The notes below the pieces were generated by a model, which saw only the letters and a program-made list of their open reading frames with translations, had not been told where the DNA came from and searched no databases. A stretch of 64,000 nt of DNA from Centrapalus pauciflorus. Lineage: Eukaryota > Streptophyta > Magnoliopsida > Asterales > Asteraceae. The stretch lies in the NCBI GenBank assembly GCA_020465985.1, contig JAANYP010005943.1:449709-513708 (forward strand). The letters run 5' to 3'. This document shows positions 11,510-21,062 of the stretch, piece after piece (the first letter of the stretch is position 1; each line of letters starts with the position of its first letter). The translations under genes and the position numbers were made by a program.

Positions 11510-12023
11510 ATCTTTGCAGCAAACAGTCATCCTTGTCATTTTTGGAATTGGCATTGGTGTCTTGATCTTCATCATTGTTGTCATCTTTCTCCTTGACTTC
11601 CTCAACCACACTCTCAAGTCTCAACCACGGGGTCTCCTCCTGCTGTAGAATCAGCAAGCAAAAAATGAATCTTGTTGATGAATAAACCTATAGAAAAAAG
11701 TACCTCGACCTTCTTCTCGGATTCAATTTCTTTGACAACAGGGCACAACATCTTTAATTGATAATGGTGGGTGTTTAACGGGCAGTTGTGAGGTGGTGTT
11801 GAAGTGGAGCGCCATTGTGGATAATATTTGAAACAAATTGTGTATGTAGGTCACAAAAGCCGACTCTAGTTGTGATAATCACAAGCAATGTGAAATCTGA
11901 TATACTTACATGATGAGTCTTTTGGATCTGCGCCATGTCAGTTCCATCCATGACGCGTAAAGGGAGTTTTTTTGGTATTGTATTGAAGTCTTGAGGTGTA
12001 GGCCAGCTTAACTTGATATACAA
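11510..12023 (-). pseudogene. unrecognised gene fragment with acidic exon
   Basis: Three exon-like blocks read on the minus strand. The first, near 12010-11912, encodes WPTPQDFNTIPKKLPLRVMD... and ends at a GTAAG donor. The second, near 11760-11702, encodes KMLCPVVKEIESEKKVE before a GTAC. The third, 11645-11515, follows a pyrimidine tract and TACAG and encodes a glutamate/aspartate-rich segment (EEVKEKDDNNDEDQD). The order, spacing and splice-like borders suggest a real but partial gene. Nothing upstream completes it. The acidic segment loosely recalls acidic N-termini of nuclear or NAC-alpha-like proteins, but this is not an identification. Confidence 0.35.
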
Positions 12024-13265
12024 TCAGATCTTAAGAGCACAAGCTTTCCTGTTTTTGTCTAAACTCCCTGAGAGTTTCTGAAAGTTGTCCTATGTTTTTC
12101 CTGAATAATTTTTGGTATCGTCTTTCACCTTTCATCACATAATGAGTTAATGACAACACTACAAGTTTAATCAACTATGCTTTTTGTTTCTTAACGATTG
12201 TCTCTCTTAATAAGGAGAATCAAGAATAATTAATAAATAAGATCAAGACAATTCAACGAATAAAAATGAAATAGAAAAAAAAAACATAGGCAGAATTGCA
12301 TAAACATATAATATATGCTACACTCCTGGTTCGGGATTTGCATCTAATGGTTGGTAGGCATTATAACTTCAGGACTCAAAAAGTCAGGCAACGACACATT
12401 ACATGTGGTATTAAACAGGTTAGGTGACAAACTGAAAGTAAGTAATTTTCTCATTGAATTCCTAAATGGTGTTTGAAAGTTGGTAAAGAATTTACATATG
12501 AAATCAAAGGGAACATATAGGTTTCCACAACCACAATGTTTGAAATTAGAACCTCCATCCTTTTATTCAATAATATAATAGCCATATCGAGAGCTTTGAT
12601 CATTGACAATCAGGATAATATCATGGCTTTAGACTTGACTTCCCGTACGAGGGAAAGTGATAATGCAAGGATTAAACAGTTGCCACTGTTCATGACACAT
12701 GTATATCTGTGGAACTTGTACAGGAAAAAAGGTCTCATTTTATACCAGATGTGAATAAGAGACTTGGAGGGTGTTTGATAGCACTTATCAGACTCTAATT
12801 AAGAGGCAACCTCTTATTCAGTAAGATTAATACTGATAAGTGCGTTTGATATGCATAAGACATAATAGTCAAAATTCTCTTATCATGTCTTATCTGGATC
12901 AGATTTTAATATGCTTTTTATAACCACTTATCACACCAAAATAATACACGTCTCTTCTCCCCGCACCCCCGTTCCTCCTTGCGTTCTATCCTTCATGGAC
13001 CCAAAACCCTAGCTGATCGCCGCCAACCTTTTCTCTCACCAGAACTTCCATTTGTTGCAATTAACCCTGTGTGGCTGTGTATGACATGAAAGCCTTTGGG
13101 TGTCCTTATACATAAATTTGGTGAAGAATTGAATTGCATAGACTAATCAGTGTCTTGGATCATGTAATTAACCCACATTTTGCCTAAACCGAATTCAAGT
13201 AGACGTATACTCATATTTGGGTAATCAACTATGGACATCAAATTTTGTCCCTTATAGATTTTATC
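12024..13265. other. spacer with possible MITE
   Basis: No gene is supported. The frame at 12536-12754 is preserved in both copies, but this only reflects recent duplication. Sequence from about 12767 (GGAGGGTGTTTGATAGCACT) resembles the start of a MITE with repeated CTTATCA/TGATAAG motifs. A partner end was not located. Confidence 0.4.
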
Positions 13266-13270
13266 TCAGT

Positions 13271-13340
<70 letters not shown>
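13266..13340. repeat. (TA)n microsatellite, copy 1
   Basis: About 37 TA units. The corresponding tract in copy 2 (32693-32790) is longer and slightly interrupted, so this is a fast-evolving difference between otherwise near-identical copies. Confidence 0.95.
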
Positions 13341-13341
<1 letters not shown>

Positions 13342-13559
13342 GTATTGTTGATGAATTATCAATTTTTTTGCAAAGTGTTTATCTCTAGCCTCGTTTTGCG
13401 TGATATGGTTATACTTGGTGCTTTCTTATTCTTATTTTTTTTTTTTTTGTTTCATTTCTGTCCAGTTTCTATAATAATGAACATAAATGCAATAAAAACA
13501 TGAAAATAATTATAAAAAAGCATAATTTCACAATAAGAGCACAATATGAATAATGGAAG

Positions 13560-14110
13560 GGCAAAATCAACTTGAGACAAATTTGACGTTTTTGATAGTT
13601 ATCCAAAAATGAACGATCATATACCATATATATGATTAGAGTTGATCGGAGCCTGCTACATTCTATTTGTTCAAATCAAATTGGTACGGCTTTGTTAGTT
13701 TTGTTTCTTGATGATACTTTCAATATAGAACTCATAATGAGACTCCTTGACAATCTCTTGCAGGTATGGACCATTAAGTTTCTAAAACACATATCACGAG
13801 ATTCAAGAGGGTATAATCGTCACATGAGGGACAATGTTTTGTTTTCTTAAGTAAGTTATTAGATACGACTGCTAGAGTTTCGAGCATGAGGATCTAAAAC
13901 AGATAGATCGCTTTTCTTGTCCAATTTTTCGGTTTATGTTGAGGAATCGTGTAAGTGAAACCTTTGAAAGATGGCTATAATTTTGTTTTGGAATTTTTGT
14001 TGGATGTTTTTTGTTCGGAGCATTTGGCTTTTGTAACCCTATAGCTTTGAGCCTTTGAGCAGTGCTGCAAACTATCTAAATTTTAAATAGCCCACTCAAG
14101 CTCAATAGAC
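13560..14110 (+). repeat. repeat unit present three times
   Basis: This roughly 550-bp unit occurs here, again in copy 2 (about 33005-33555), and a third time in reverse orientation at 24075-24620, directly abutting the left edge of copy 2. It contains a 72-codon frame conserved in all three, without recognisable homology. The inverted third copy may mark how the duplication breakpoint formed. Confidence 0.85.
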
Positions 14111-14781
14111 ATGAGCTTTTATGAGCTGGAACCTTATTCCCAAAAGCCAAACTTGAAGACTCTAACAGTCAAACTGGAGCTTTTAATGGCTTAACTCGTG
14201 TTTTTATCGAGAATGTATATGTGAATATTGAGTTGAACTTAGGCCATATTTGTTTTTTAAGAAGATTTTCGAAACGTTTATGTCCTGTGAACTTGAAGAC
14301 GCGGGAAGAGGTTTTATATGGAAGTGCGTTTGTTTTTTTTTCGTCTTCCTGTGTCTGCACGCGTCTGCAAAGGTCTTACCGCGCTTGCGAAGACTGCAGA
14401 CCTTTAGGCCATCTCTTCTGACTGCAGATTTCTACATCTAAGTCCGCAGACCGCAGACATCAACCGCTAACTGTATTGTAGTTTGTTTAGAAGAACTTTT
14501 ATGAATCATATTTATGTATGCCAGAGCGTTAAAATATAATGATCAAATCTTTAAGTAATCTTATTATACACTTAGGTGTTGTTCTTTTACATAAGTGATA
14601 AGTGAATGATTACTGATTGCAGTGCTGATTGATAAGTGACATCGTTGATTATTGAATACTGACTCAATAAGTTTGTTTTTTTTATGTTGAATCTGTATTC
14701 AAAATTTTCTTTTATAAAATTCCAATCCATATTATTTCGAAAACATTATAGTTAGTTCAAAACACATTTACATTGTATTTA
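14111..14781. other. spacer at right end of duplication copy 1
   Basis: No gene is seen. It contains repeated CTGCAGA/TCTGCAG words (14385-14460) and TGATAAGTG words near 14595-14640. It ends at the target site (GTATTTA) where Helitron A is inserted. Confidence 0.45.
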
Positions 14782-15303
14782 TCTTAACTACTAATAAAGC
14801 ATTTAGCTTTTTACAAATTAGAAAGCACAATGTACAAGCTGTTAATGCTGAATTCTTGAATTTTAAGACTTACTACTCAAAAAGGTCAATGTACAAATTG
14901 TTACTGCACAATTGAAGTTTTAAAAAATTTGAATTTTTGAGTGATGCAGCTCATGGGGAACCGGAACGCACGCCTCTTTTGTGTAATGTCTTTGGGAACC
15001 CAAACGCACGCTTCCTTCTCTTCCTAAACCCTAAAGTCCTTCTGTTTAATATGCTTCGATCTTATTTTCAGCCATGGAAGCTGAACATTATCCGACATGC
15101 TGCCTTCTTCTCCAATCAGCCAGTCTTCTCCCAATCTGACTTTGTTTATTATCGCCTGATTCCAAACCGTTGTTCCATATCATGGGATTGATCAGCTTCA
15201 CATACTCGCGGGTACAGAGAGGGAACATGATGGAGAGGTTTGAAGCCGGCAATGGTCGTGATTTTTTCACTTACACATACTCGTAGCTACTCCGCCGGCC
15301 GGC

Positions 15304-16010
15304 GATTGTGAGGACGTATGATACATTGTCATTGAAGGAGATTGGATCTGGTGCTACAGGTAATTCTTATTCATGGCTGCTACATCTCTAACTTTATGCT
15401 AGAGGTAACTTTATTGTTTTTTGGATCTTCATGTAATATGATGCATTTCTTTTGCTGCAGAATTTGAACCACAAAAATGTAGTAAAATATCTTGGATCCT
15501 TAAAGACAAAGGCCCATCTTCACGTAATTCTTGAGTAAGTAGATAGATTTTGTAATCTTTAATATGTGCACCATTTGTATCAGTTTGAAACCATTTAATT
15601 TTGTGGTGCTTTTTTTAACAGGTGTGTGGAGAATGGCTTACTTGCAAACATCATCAAGCCAAATAAATTTGGTCTGTTTATATAGCTCAATTTTTGTTAC
15701 TGGCCTTAAATTTATCTACTGGTCGAAATCTGGTTAATCTGACTTCAACTTATGAGAAGGTTTTGGATTTCATGAACAGGGGGTTATCCATTTGGATATT
15801 AAGAATGCAAATATTTTTGACTACTAAAGAGGTAAGTTTAAGTTTCTATGGTGGATTCATTTTTAAGTTTCTATGCTTGTTTGTTACTGGTTAATTTGAC
15901 TTCAACTTATGAGAAGATTTTGGAAGGCTTGGTTTATTTTCATAAACAGGGGGTTATCCATTGGGATATTCAGAATGCAAACATTTTGACTACTAAAGAG
16001 GTAAGTTTAA
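15304..16010 (+). pseudogene. captured MAP3K-epsilon-like kinase exons
   Basis: Exon-sized blocks encode parts of the kinase domain of a plant Cdc7-like MAP kinase kinase kinase: LNHKNVVKYLGSLKTKAHLH (near 15460-15535), CVENGLLANIIKPNKFG (15622-15672), and EGLVYFHKQGVIHWDIQNAN with ILTTKE (about 15925-16000). A glycine-loop-like GSGATG occurs at about 15345. The catalytic HRD motif reads HWD and the following lysine is glutamine. The exon carrying it is present twice in tandem (about 15715-15835 and 15890-16012), the first copy damaged. Intron-like sequences with GT/AG borders remain between blocks. It is a non-functional fragment, and the same set lies inverted at 56735-57440. Confidence 0.75.
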
Positions 16011-16824
16011 GTTTCCATGGTGGATTCATTCTTATAACTTTATCTTTGGTGGATCTTTCTCCCTAATTGGACTAATTCATGCTTGTTTTTTTGCACTACA
16101 TTTTATTTATCGACAGGTTTGCTCTTTCTCTGTTTTGAAGAAGGTTATGGTTCTGCTCTGCTTTTTATTTCTTCCATGACTGCTTCTTTTGCCTCTTTAT
16201 TATTAATATCACACATGAAGAGTACAAGTTCAAGCAAAAATCATGGAAGCGTTCAATAAATCAACAATAAGCAACAACATTATAAGGTATATAAATAACA
16301 CATAAATTCATCATTTTAGTTTGTGTCTGTGAAGTTACGGCCTGGACAAAATGCCCAGAACCAAAAACGTAAATGTAAACCATAGAACACCTTAAATTGG
16401 TGTTCAAATATTTTTCAAAATCTCATTGTAGACACATGCATGTATTTTTAGAATATTGAAATGTGTATGTATGTTAAAGTGGAGTCCAATTTGTGTTGTT
16501 GTGCATATGAAGAAAGGAGTCCGAGACTAACATTCTGTATGTTCTGCATGTTTTTGTTGCGTCCCAGACTTGGCTTAAAGAATCTTGATTCTTGGTTTTG
16601 ATTTTTAAATCCATTTGTTGGATCGTTGAGTACTTAATTCTCCCATTATCCATTCCAATTTCTGTTTTAAATTAGAAATATATAAGTGCAGTGTGTGTTA
16701 GTGTTAGTCCGAGAGTCAGAAGAAGAAAGACCCCAAGAAGGGCCTTCTGCCCATGTGGTTTTCGAGATAGGTTGCTTGATCATTTGCACATTCAATTCAC
16801 TCATCACTTTATTGATTTAAGTAT

Positions 16825-16828
<4 letters not shown>

Positions 16829-16905
<77 letters not shown>
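16829..16905. repeat. (GT)n(TA)n microsatellite in Helitron A
   Basis: About 16 GT units followed by about 22 TA units. The equivalent microsatellite in Helitron B was the landing site of the nested Helitron at 41875-55870. This intact version shows what the site looked like before that insertion. Confidence 0.95.
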
Positions 16906-16907
<2 letters not shown>

Positions 16908-17499
16908 GGCTGTGCATAGTGTGTGTTGTGTGGCTAAAATAGAAACTGAAACAAAAATTAGAGTGTGTGATTGGGAGTTGTGTATGTGGAGAACAAGTGT
17001 ATGTGCGGGTTTGAAGAATAAAACAACAACAATTAATAGCGTATATACAGTAAGGTGTTTGTGCTTAAAACCATAGTTTCTTTTTTTCACTGATTTCTGA
17101 AAATAGCTATTGATTCTATGTTTCAAATGCGGAAATTATGCATTTGTGCTTGCGCAACCTCTTTTGGTCCCTTGTGCAACCTCTTTTTGTCACTGATTTC
17201 TGAAAATAGCTATTGATTCCAATTTTCAAATGCGGAAATTATGCATTTATGCCGCCGGCTTGTTGGTCACTTACGCAACCTCTTTCAGTCCACCAGGGTT
17301 AGCTACTTATTTCTCTTCAACTATTGGGCCAAATGTTGCTTATGTTGGAGTTTATTTCTTTTCTATGATTCTAGACTGAAAGTTTTTACACGTTATTGAT
17401 AAAATTGTTGTCCATTATAGGTTAAATGGTGAGCTATCCTCTAATTGTTTGGTGCTTATGCAGTCCACAGTCCAGATGTTGGATGTTGTACACAGAACA

Positions 17500-18335
17500 A
17501 GCTCCATCTGATTGGTTTAATTTTTCTCTGTGCGGTATTGCGGTTTGGTTGGAATCATGACAGCTTACATTTTTTTTTCCTGGATCACTCAGTATTACAC
17601 CAACTATTTACACGAGATTGTACGCAAATTTGCTCCTTCCAGCTCAACAGGCCATGGGACTAACATTATAGCGGGCATTAGCTTAGCTTTAGAATCTACT
17701 GCTCTTTCTGTCCTGTGATTAATGCATCTATTGTATTGGCTTTTTGGTTGGGCCAAACCTCAGCGTTGGTTGAGGAGGCTAGAATTCCAACTGGTGGATT
17801 GTTTAATACAGCAGTAGCAACAATGGGTATGTTTGGTAGTGCAGCCTATGTTCTCACTACGGATATGTTTGGCGCAATAGCAAATAATGCTGGTGGAATC
17901 GTTGAGATTGGTCAGCAAGTAAAACAACATTTTTTGGAAATGAAATTAGGGCAATTATTTTTATGCTTAACCTTAACCTTGAACTTGATTATTGTTTTTT
18001 GCAGCCTGAGAGCGTTAGGGAGATCTGATGCACTTGCATCTTTTCTTCTGTTCCGAGCATATATGGATGACGTCGCATCAATTGCCCACACCCAACTTAC
18101 ACAGGTAGGGAAGTCCTTTTTATTTACTCATCGGCTGAAGTATCAGGCTTTAGAATTCAGAATCTGAAATTTTCAAGCTTTTTGATTGCTGTACAAGTTG
18201 ACATTGCTATTTCAGAAGTATTTGTGGGTGGATTATTGGGCTCTATGCTTATCTTTCTTTTCAGTCCGTGGGCCTGGGCTGCAGTTGGTCGGACTGCCCA
18301 GGAGGTTTTCTTGACTGAACATTCCCTCCTCACTC
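17500..18335 (+). pseudogene. captured type II vacuolar H+-pyrophosphatase fragment
   Basis: Consecutive blocks match the C-terminal half of plant type II (AVP2-like) proton pyrophosphatases. They are ITQYYTNYLHEIVRKFAPSS plus STGHGTNIIAG (17585-17700), WLGQTSALVEEARIPTGGLF plus AVATMGMF and DMFGAIANNAGGIVEIGQQ (17715-17930), SDALASFLLFRAYMDDV (18020-18080) and VDIAISEVFVGGLLGSMLIF plus AVGRTAQEV (18198-18315). Introns remain between blocks. The family motif normally reads DNAGG; here the acidic residue is asparagine (NNAGG). The stretch containing the GNTTKA-type motif is missing, and stops or frameshifts break the frame near 17715. It cannot make a working pump. An inverted copy lies at 39110-41270. 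Confidence 0.85.
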
Positions 18336-18339
18336 TCAG

Positions 18340-19240
18340 ATGATCGACACAATATAAGGTATATCTTTCTCATGGCAATTGATTTCTTTTTGGTCAATAC
18401 CCCATAGTCAAAACCATAGGTTGCAAGATTTAAAGTTGAACTTTAGTCGATTTCTCAGCCCCTGTCCTAACCTGTTGGACATATGTGTAAGTTTTATTGG
18501 TCCTGGCTTCTATTGAACAGGGTGTGTCGTCCTAAGTATTCTTGTTATTTTTTTAGGTCCCTGTATTTGGCTTGACGTCATTACCATGAGGAAATGATCA
18601 CACGTTGAAAAGTATGCGACATCAGTAAAATGGTGATTCTGGATCACCTACTTTTTTTTATTCCAAGTAGTGCTTGCTTGACAAATATCTTACTTTGTGT
18701 GTGGCTCACTTGATTTAACTGCGCCTATGTTCTGTAATTTGTTATGTCATCTCTTATTCAACTCTCTGAATAAGGAACTAGAAGTAATGAAAAGAACGGG
18801 GTCTACACTAGCCACATAAATGCAAATATCACATAACTTTTATTTCATTTTTTGACTTACACACTTCTATTTGGAATTATATAAATCGTAGCACGGGTTA
18901 TTATTTGTGGAAATTTCAATGATCAGTTTCTTTGGTTATTTTTGTGAAATATATTATGTTTTTAGTGGAGATTTGGTTTTGGTCTCCAAATAGTGGTTTT
19001 CAACAACTAATTATATAGGCTTTTTGGCAGCAGTTTAAGGAGCTATGATAGCGTTTATGGCTAGGATTTGTCAGCTACTTTGCAGTTTCTTTTTCCAAGC
19101 CTCTTCATTTATAAAGCTTTTGAGCTCTTACCCCTTCCCCATGGTTTTTTCCCCTTTTTCTTAATCATATTTGTTACATCAATGTCAAATGTTATTTTAT
19201 TATATCCTTCTTTTATGATTTTGAGATGTTTATGCATTCT
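18340..19240 (+). other. Helitron A spacer
   Basis: No gene fragment is recognised between the pyrophosphatase and PHD pieces. The sequence is collinear with Helitron B (about 38210-39110, inverted), so it was part of the common ancestor. Confidence 0.5.
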
Positions 19241-19249
19241 ACAATTAAG

Positions 19250-19448
19250 TGACTAAGTGAATATTGAAATTGCATTGTTTTTTGGCAGTTATCTACACAT
19301 ATGTACATTCAATGGCATGTCTTTTAATGAGCTGTCCATAAAACTTACACAACACAGGAAATTTTCTGCAGATGATAATGACGATCTCTGCTCCATATGT
19401 GCAGATGGTGGGGAACTTTTATGTCCATGTTGTTTCTTTCGGTTTTAA
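19250..19448 (+). pseudogene. captured PHD-finger exon
   Basis: The frame encodes GMSFNELSIKLTQHRKFSAD followed by DNDDLCSICADGGELLC and PCC. The DLCxICADGGELLxC segment is the start of a PHD zinc finger, and the SxxELSIxLxxxRKxSxxDND lead-in is typical of plant PHD proteins with an acetyltransferase-like domain. The finger breaks after the first few ligands and the frame ends. An inverted copy with the same break lies at 38006-38197, so the truncation predates the divergence of the two Helitrons. Confidence 0.7.
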
Positions 19449-19637
19449 GACCAAAAGAAGGCCAAGAATGGCCAATTGGCCTTCGGCCTTGATCATATAG
19501 ATGTATTGAATGTTTGTGTGATCATTTATATGCATAAATTGCCCGCAATCCATCTAATATTGCTGCTGAAATCGAATTAAAACAGAAAGAAACAAGGTTG
19601 AAAGCTGCTGTGCATAAGTTTTGTATATAGTAGAGGA

Positions 19638-19663
19638 AGTCTGAGACTTAAAAGTCTCAGACT
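19638..19663. repeat. 26-bp near-perfect palindrome
   Basis: Arms AGTCTGAGACTT and AAGTCTCAGACT are separated by AA. It is repeated in Helitron B (about 37793-37818). A related palindrome, CCGAGACTT-TT-AAGTCTCGG, lies at 19800-19819, and GAGACT words recur around 16515, 19920 and 19985. Confidence 0.8.
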
Positions 19664-20239
19664 GTTGTGTGATAAAACAATCATAGCAACGACACCTTAA
19701 CTGTAAGTTCTAAGTTTTAATAGGGGTAGCATAGCGAATACATACATACATATTTACAATGAAATTGAGTTAGTGAGTGTAGAAGTATGCAACATGACTC
19801 CGAGACTTTTAAGTCTCGGGGTGGGGACTGAATCAGCAGCAAACAGCAAGCAATCAGTAGCTAAAATAGTTAAGTAAGTAAGTATCAGAGTGTTAAATTA
19901 TATGTGTGTTGCAAAAGACTTCGAGACTCACACAAAGTGTAAGTCCAGACTTCACATAGATCTGATCGTGGATTGCATAAAACTCCGAGACTCGCACAAA
20001 GTGAAGTCATGGTGTTTTTACAGAAGGTTTTAATACAAATCTGATCGTGTGCTATCCAATTTTGATTCTTTAAGTTGGCGTTAAGCACCTGTGCAGTTGA
20101 CATTCAATTTTGATTCTTTGAGTTGCGATATTGACTTTGAAAACATACATCGAAACACCCTATTATACTAAAATATATGTGCTACATAGGATGCAGATTG
20201 AGATATCCTTGGGTTCTGATTTGGTTTTGATGAAGATCA

Positions 20240-20700
20240 TTGTTCTTTCAGGGGACAAAATATATTCTTGTGTAAGCATTGTTATAGTTGCGTAAAATGC
20301 TTGATTTGTATTTTATTTTGGTTTTGATTTTGTTGAGTTGTATACTTGTATATGCTTGTTATGATTCAGGCATGAGAAGGGAGAGCTTACATGTTTGGGC
20401 GAGTAGATTTTTGTGATTCTGTTCTAGAGCATCCAGCCAATTCTCGGTTTCATGCTGGTAAGCTTCTGCTTTCGTCGTCCCTATCAAGAAAATGTGAGCG
20501 AATCTCTTTCGGATGGTATTTAAGTATTAAAAAGATTATGTTTTATAGTTATATTTTAAAAATATAATACATTCTTGATACTTCTATGAATATTTTGCCA
20601 GGCACTATTATTGAATGTCTTACAAGTCAATACTGGACTTGTTGCAATGTTATGATTTACATGGGGACACTTTTACTCATCTTTCAATTCTAATTCGTTT
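20240..20700 (+). pseudogene. unassigned exon-like blocks
   Basis: Blocks near 20365-20460 (HEKGELTC..., then CDSVLEHPANSRFHAG in another frame) and near 20610-20700 look like captured exons with intron-like borders (TTCAG before, GGTAAG after). They precede the AGC-kinase blocks and may belong to the same or another gene. No firm identity can be given. Confidence 0.3.
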
Positions 20701-20705
20701 CTTTA

Positions 20706-20941
20706 CGGCTGACAGATTTTGGTCTATCCAAGGTTGGCCTCATAAACAGCACATGGGATTTTTCAAGATAATGAAGTCAAATCATAATCAACACCATTAG
20801 TGAATAGAGAGCAGAGGCAAAAACTATCGGTTGTTGGCATCCTTGACTATTTGGCACCTGAAATACTTCTCGGCATGGGACATGGTTTGAGTTTTTATTT
20901 TTACATTAGATATTGCATAATGTACAAATAAAAGTTACCAT

Positions 20942-20977
<36 letters not shown>

Positions 20978-21062
20978 CTTCTGTTTCATCTCCATTTACT
21001 TCTTTTCTTGCAGGAGCAACAGCTGGTTGGTGGTCTGTTGGTGCTATTCTTTTTGCTTCTTC
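20706..21062 (+). pseudogene. captured IRE-type AGC kinase exons
   Basis: The first block (about 20706-20775) reads LTDFGLSKVGLINSTWDFS. This contains the DFG motif and the SKVGLINST extension seen in plant INCOMPLETE ROOT HAIR ELONGATION-type AGC kinases. The next block (about 20825-20885) reads [18 protein letters not shown], the activation-loop end with the APE motif, followed by an intron-like gap. The third (21013-21060) reads GATAGWWSVGAILF. Stop codons and a G for D change (family: [25 protein letters not shown]) show decay. No counterpart was found in Helitron B, so A either gained this fragment or B lost it. Confidence 0.7.
20944..20978. repeat. poly(T) tract
   Basis: A run of about 35 T inside the AGC-kinase fragment's intron-like gap. 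A second run of T lies at about 22169-22193. Confidence 0.9.

Larger units (their letters stand above)
2655..14781 (+). repeat. segmental duplication, copy 1
   Basis: This 12.1-kb segment recurs in direct orientation at 24622-34231. The left boundary is at the motif CCAAAGTTACATTTGAATTG. The right boundary is the sequence CATTGTATTTA, immediately before Helitron A. Copy 1 contains two segments missing from copy 2: 4126-4806, which includes a MULE-type MITE, and 6965-8850, which includes a hAT MITE and the 5' end of a Helitron. Long stretches, including the whole 397-codon gene, look nearly identical by eye. Confidence 0.93.

Noticed and set aside
16691..17126. Frames through (GT)n(TA)n on both strands
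   Set aside because: The VCVCVC/YIYIYI runs are translated dinucleotide repeats.
17445..18167. A working proton pyrophosphatase gene
   Set aside because: Frame breaks near 17715, missing middle blocks, retained introns and the NNAGG change all mark a captured fragment inside a Helitron.
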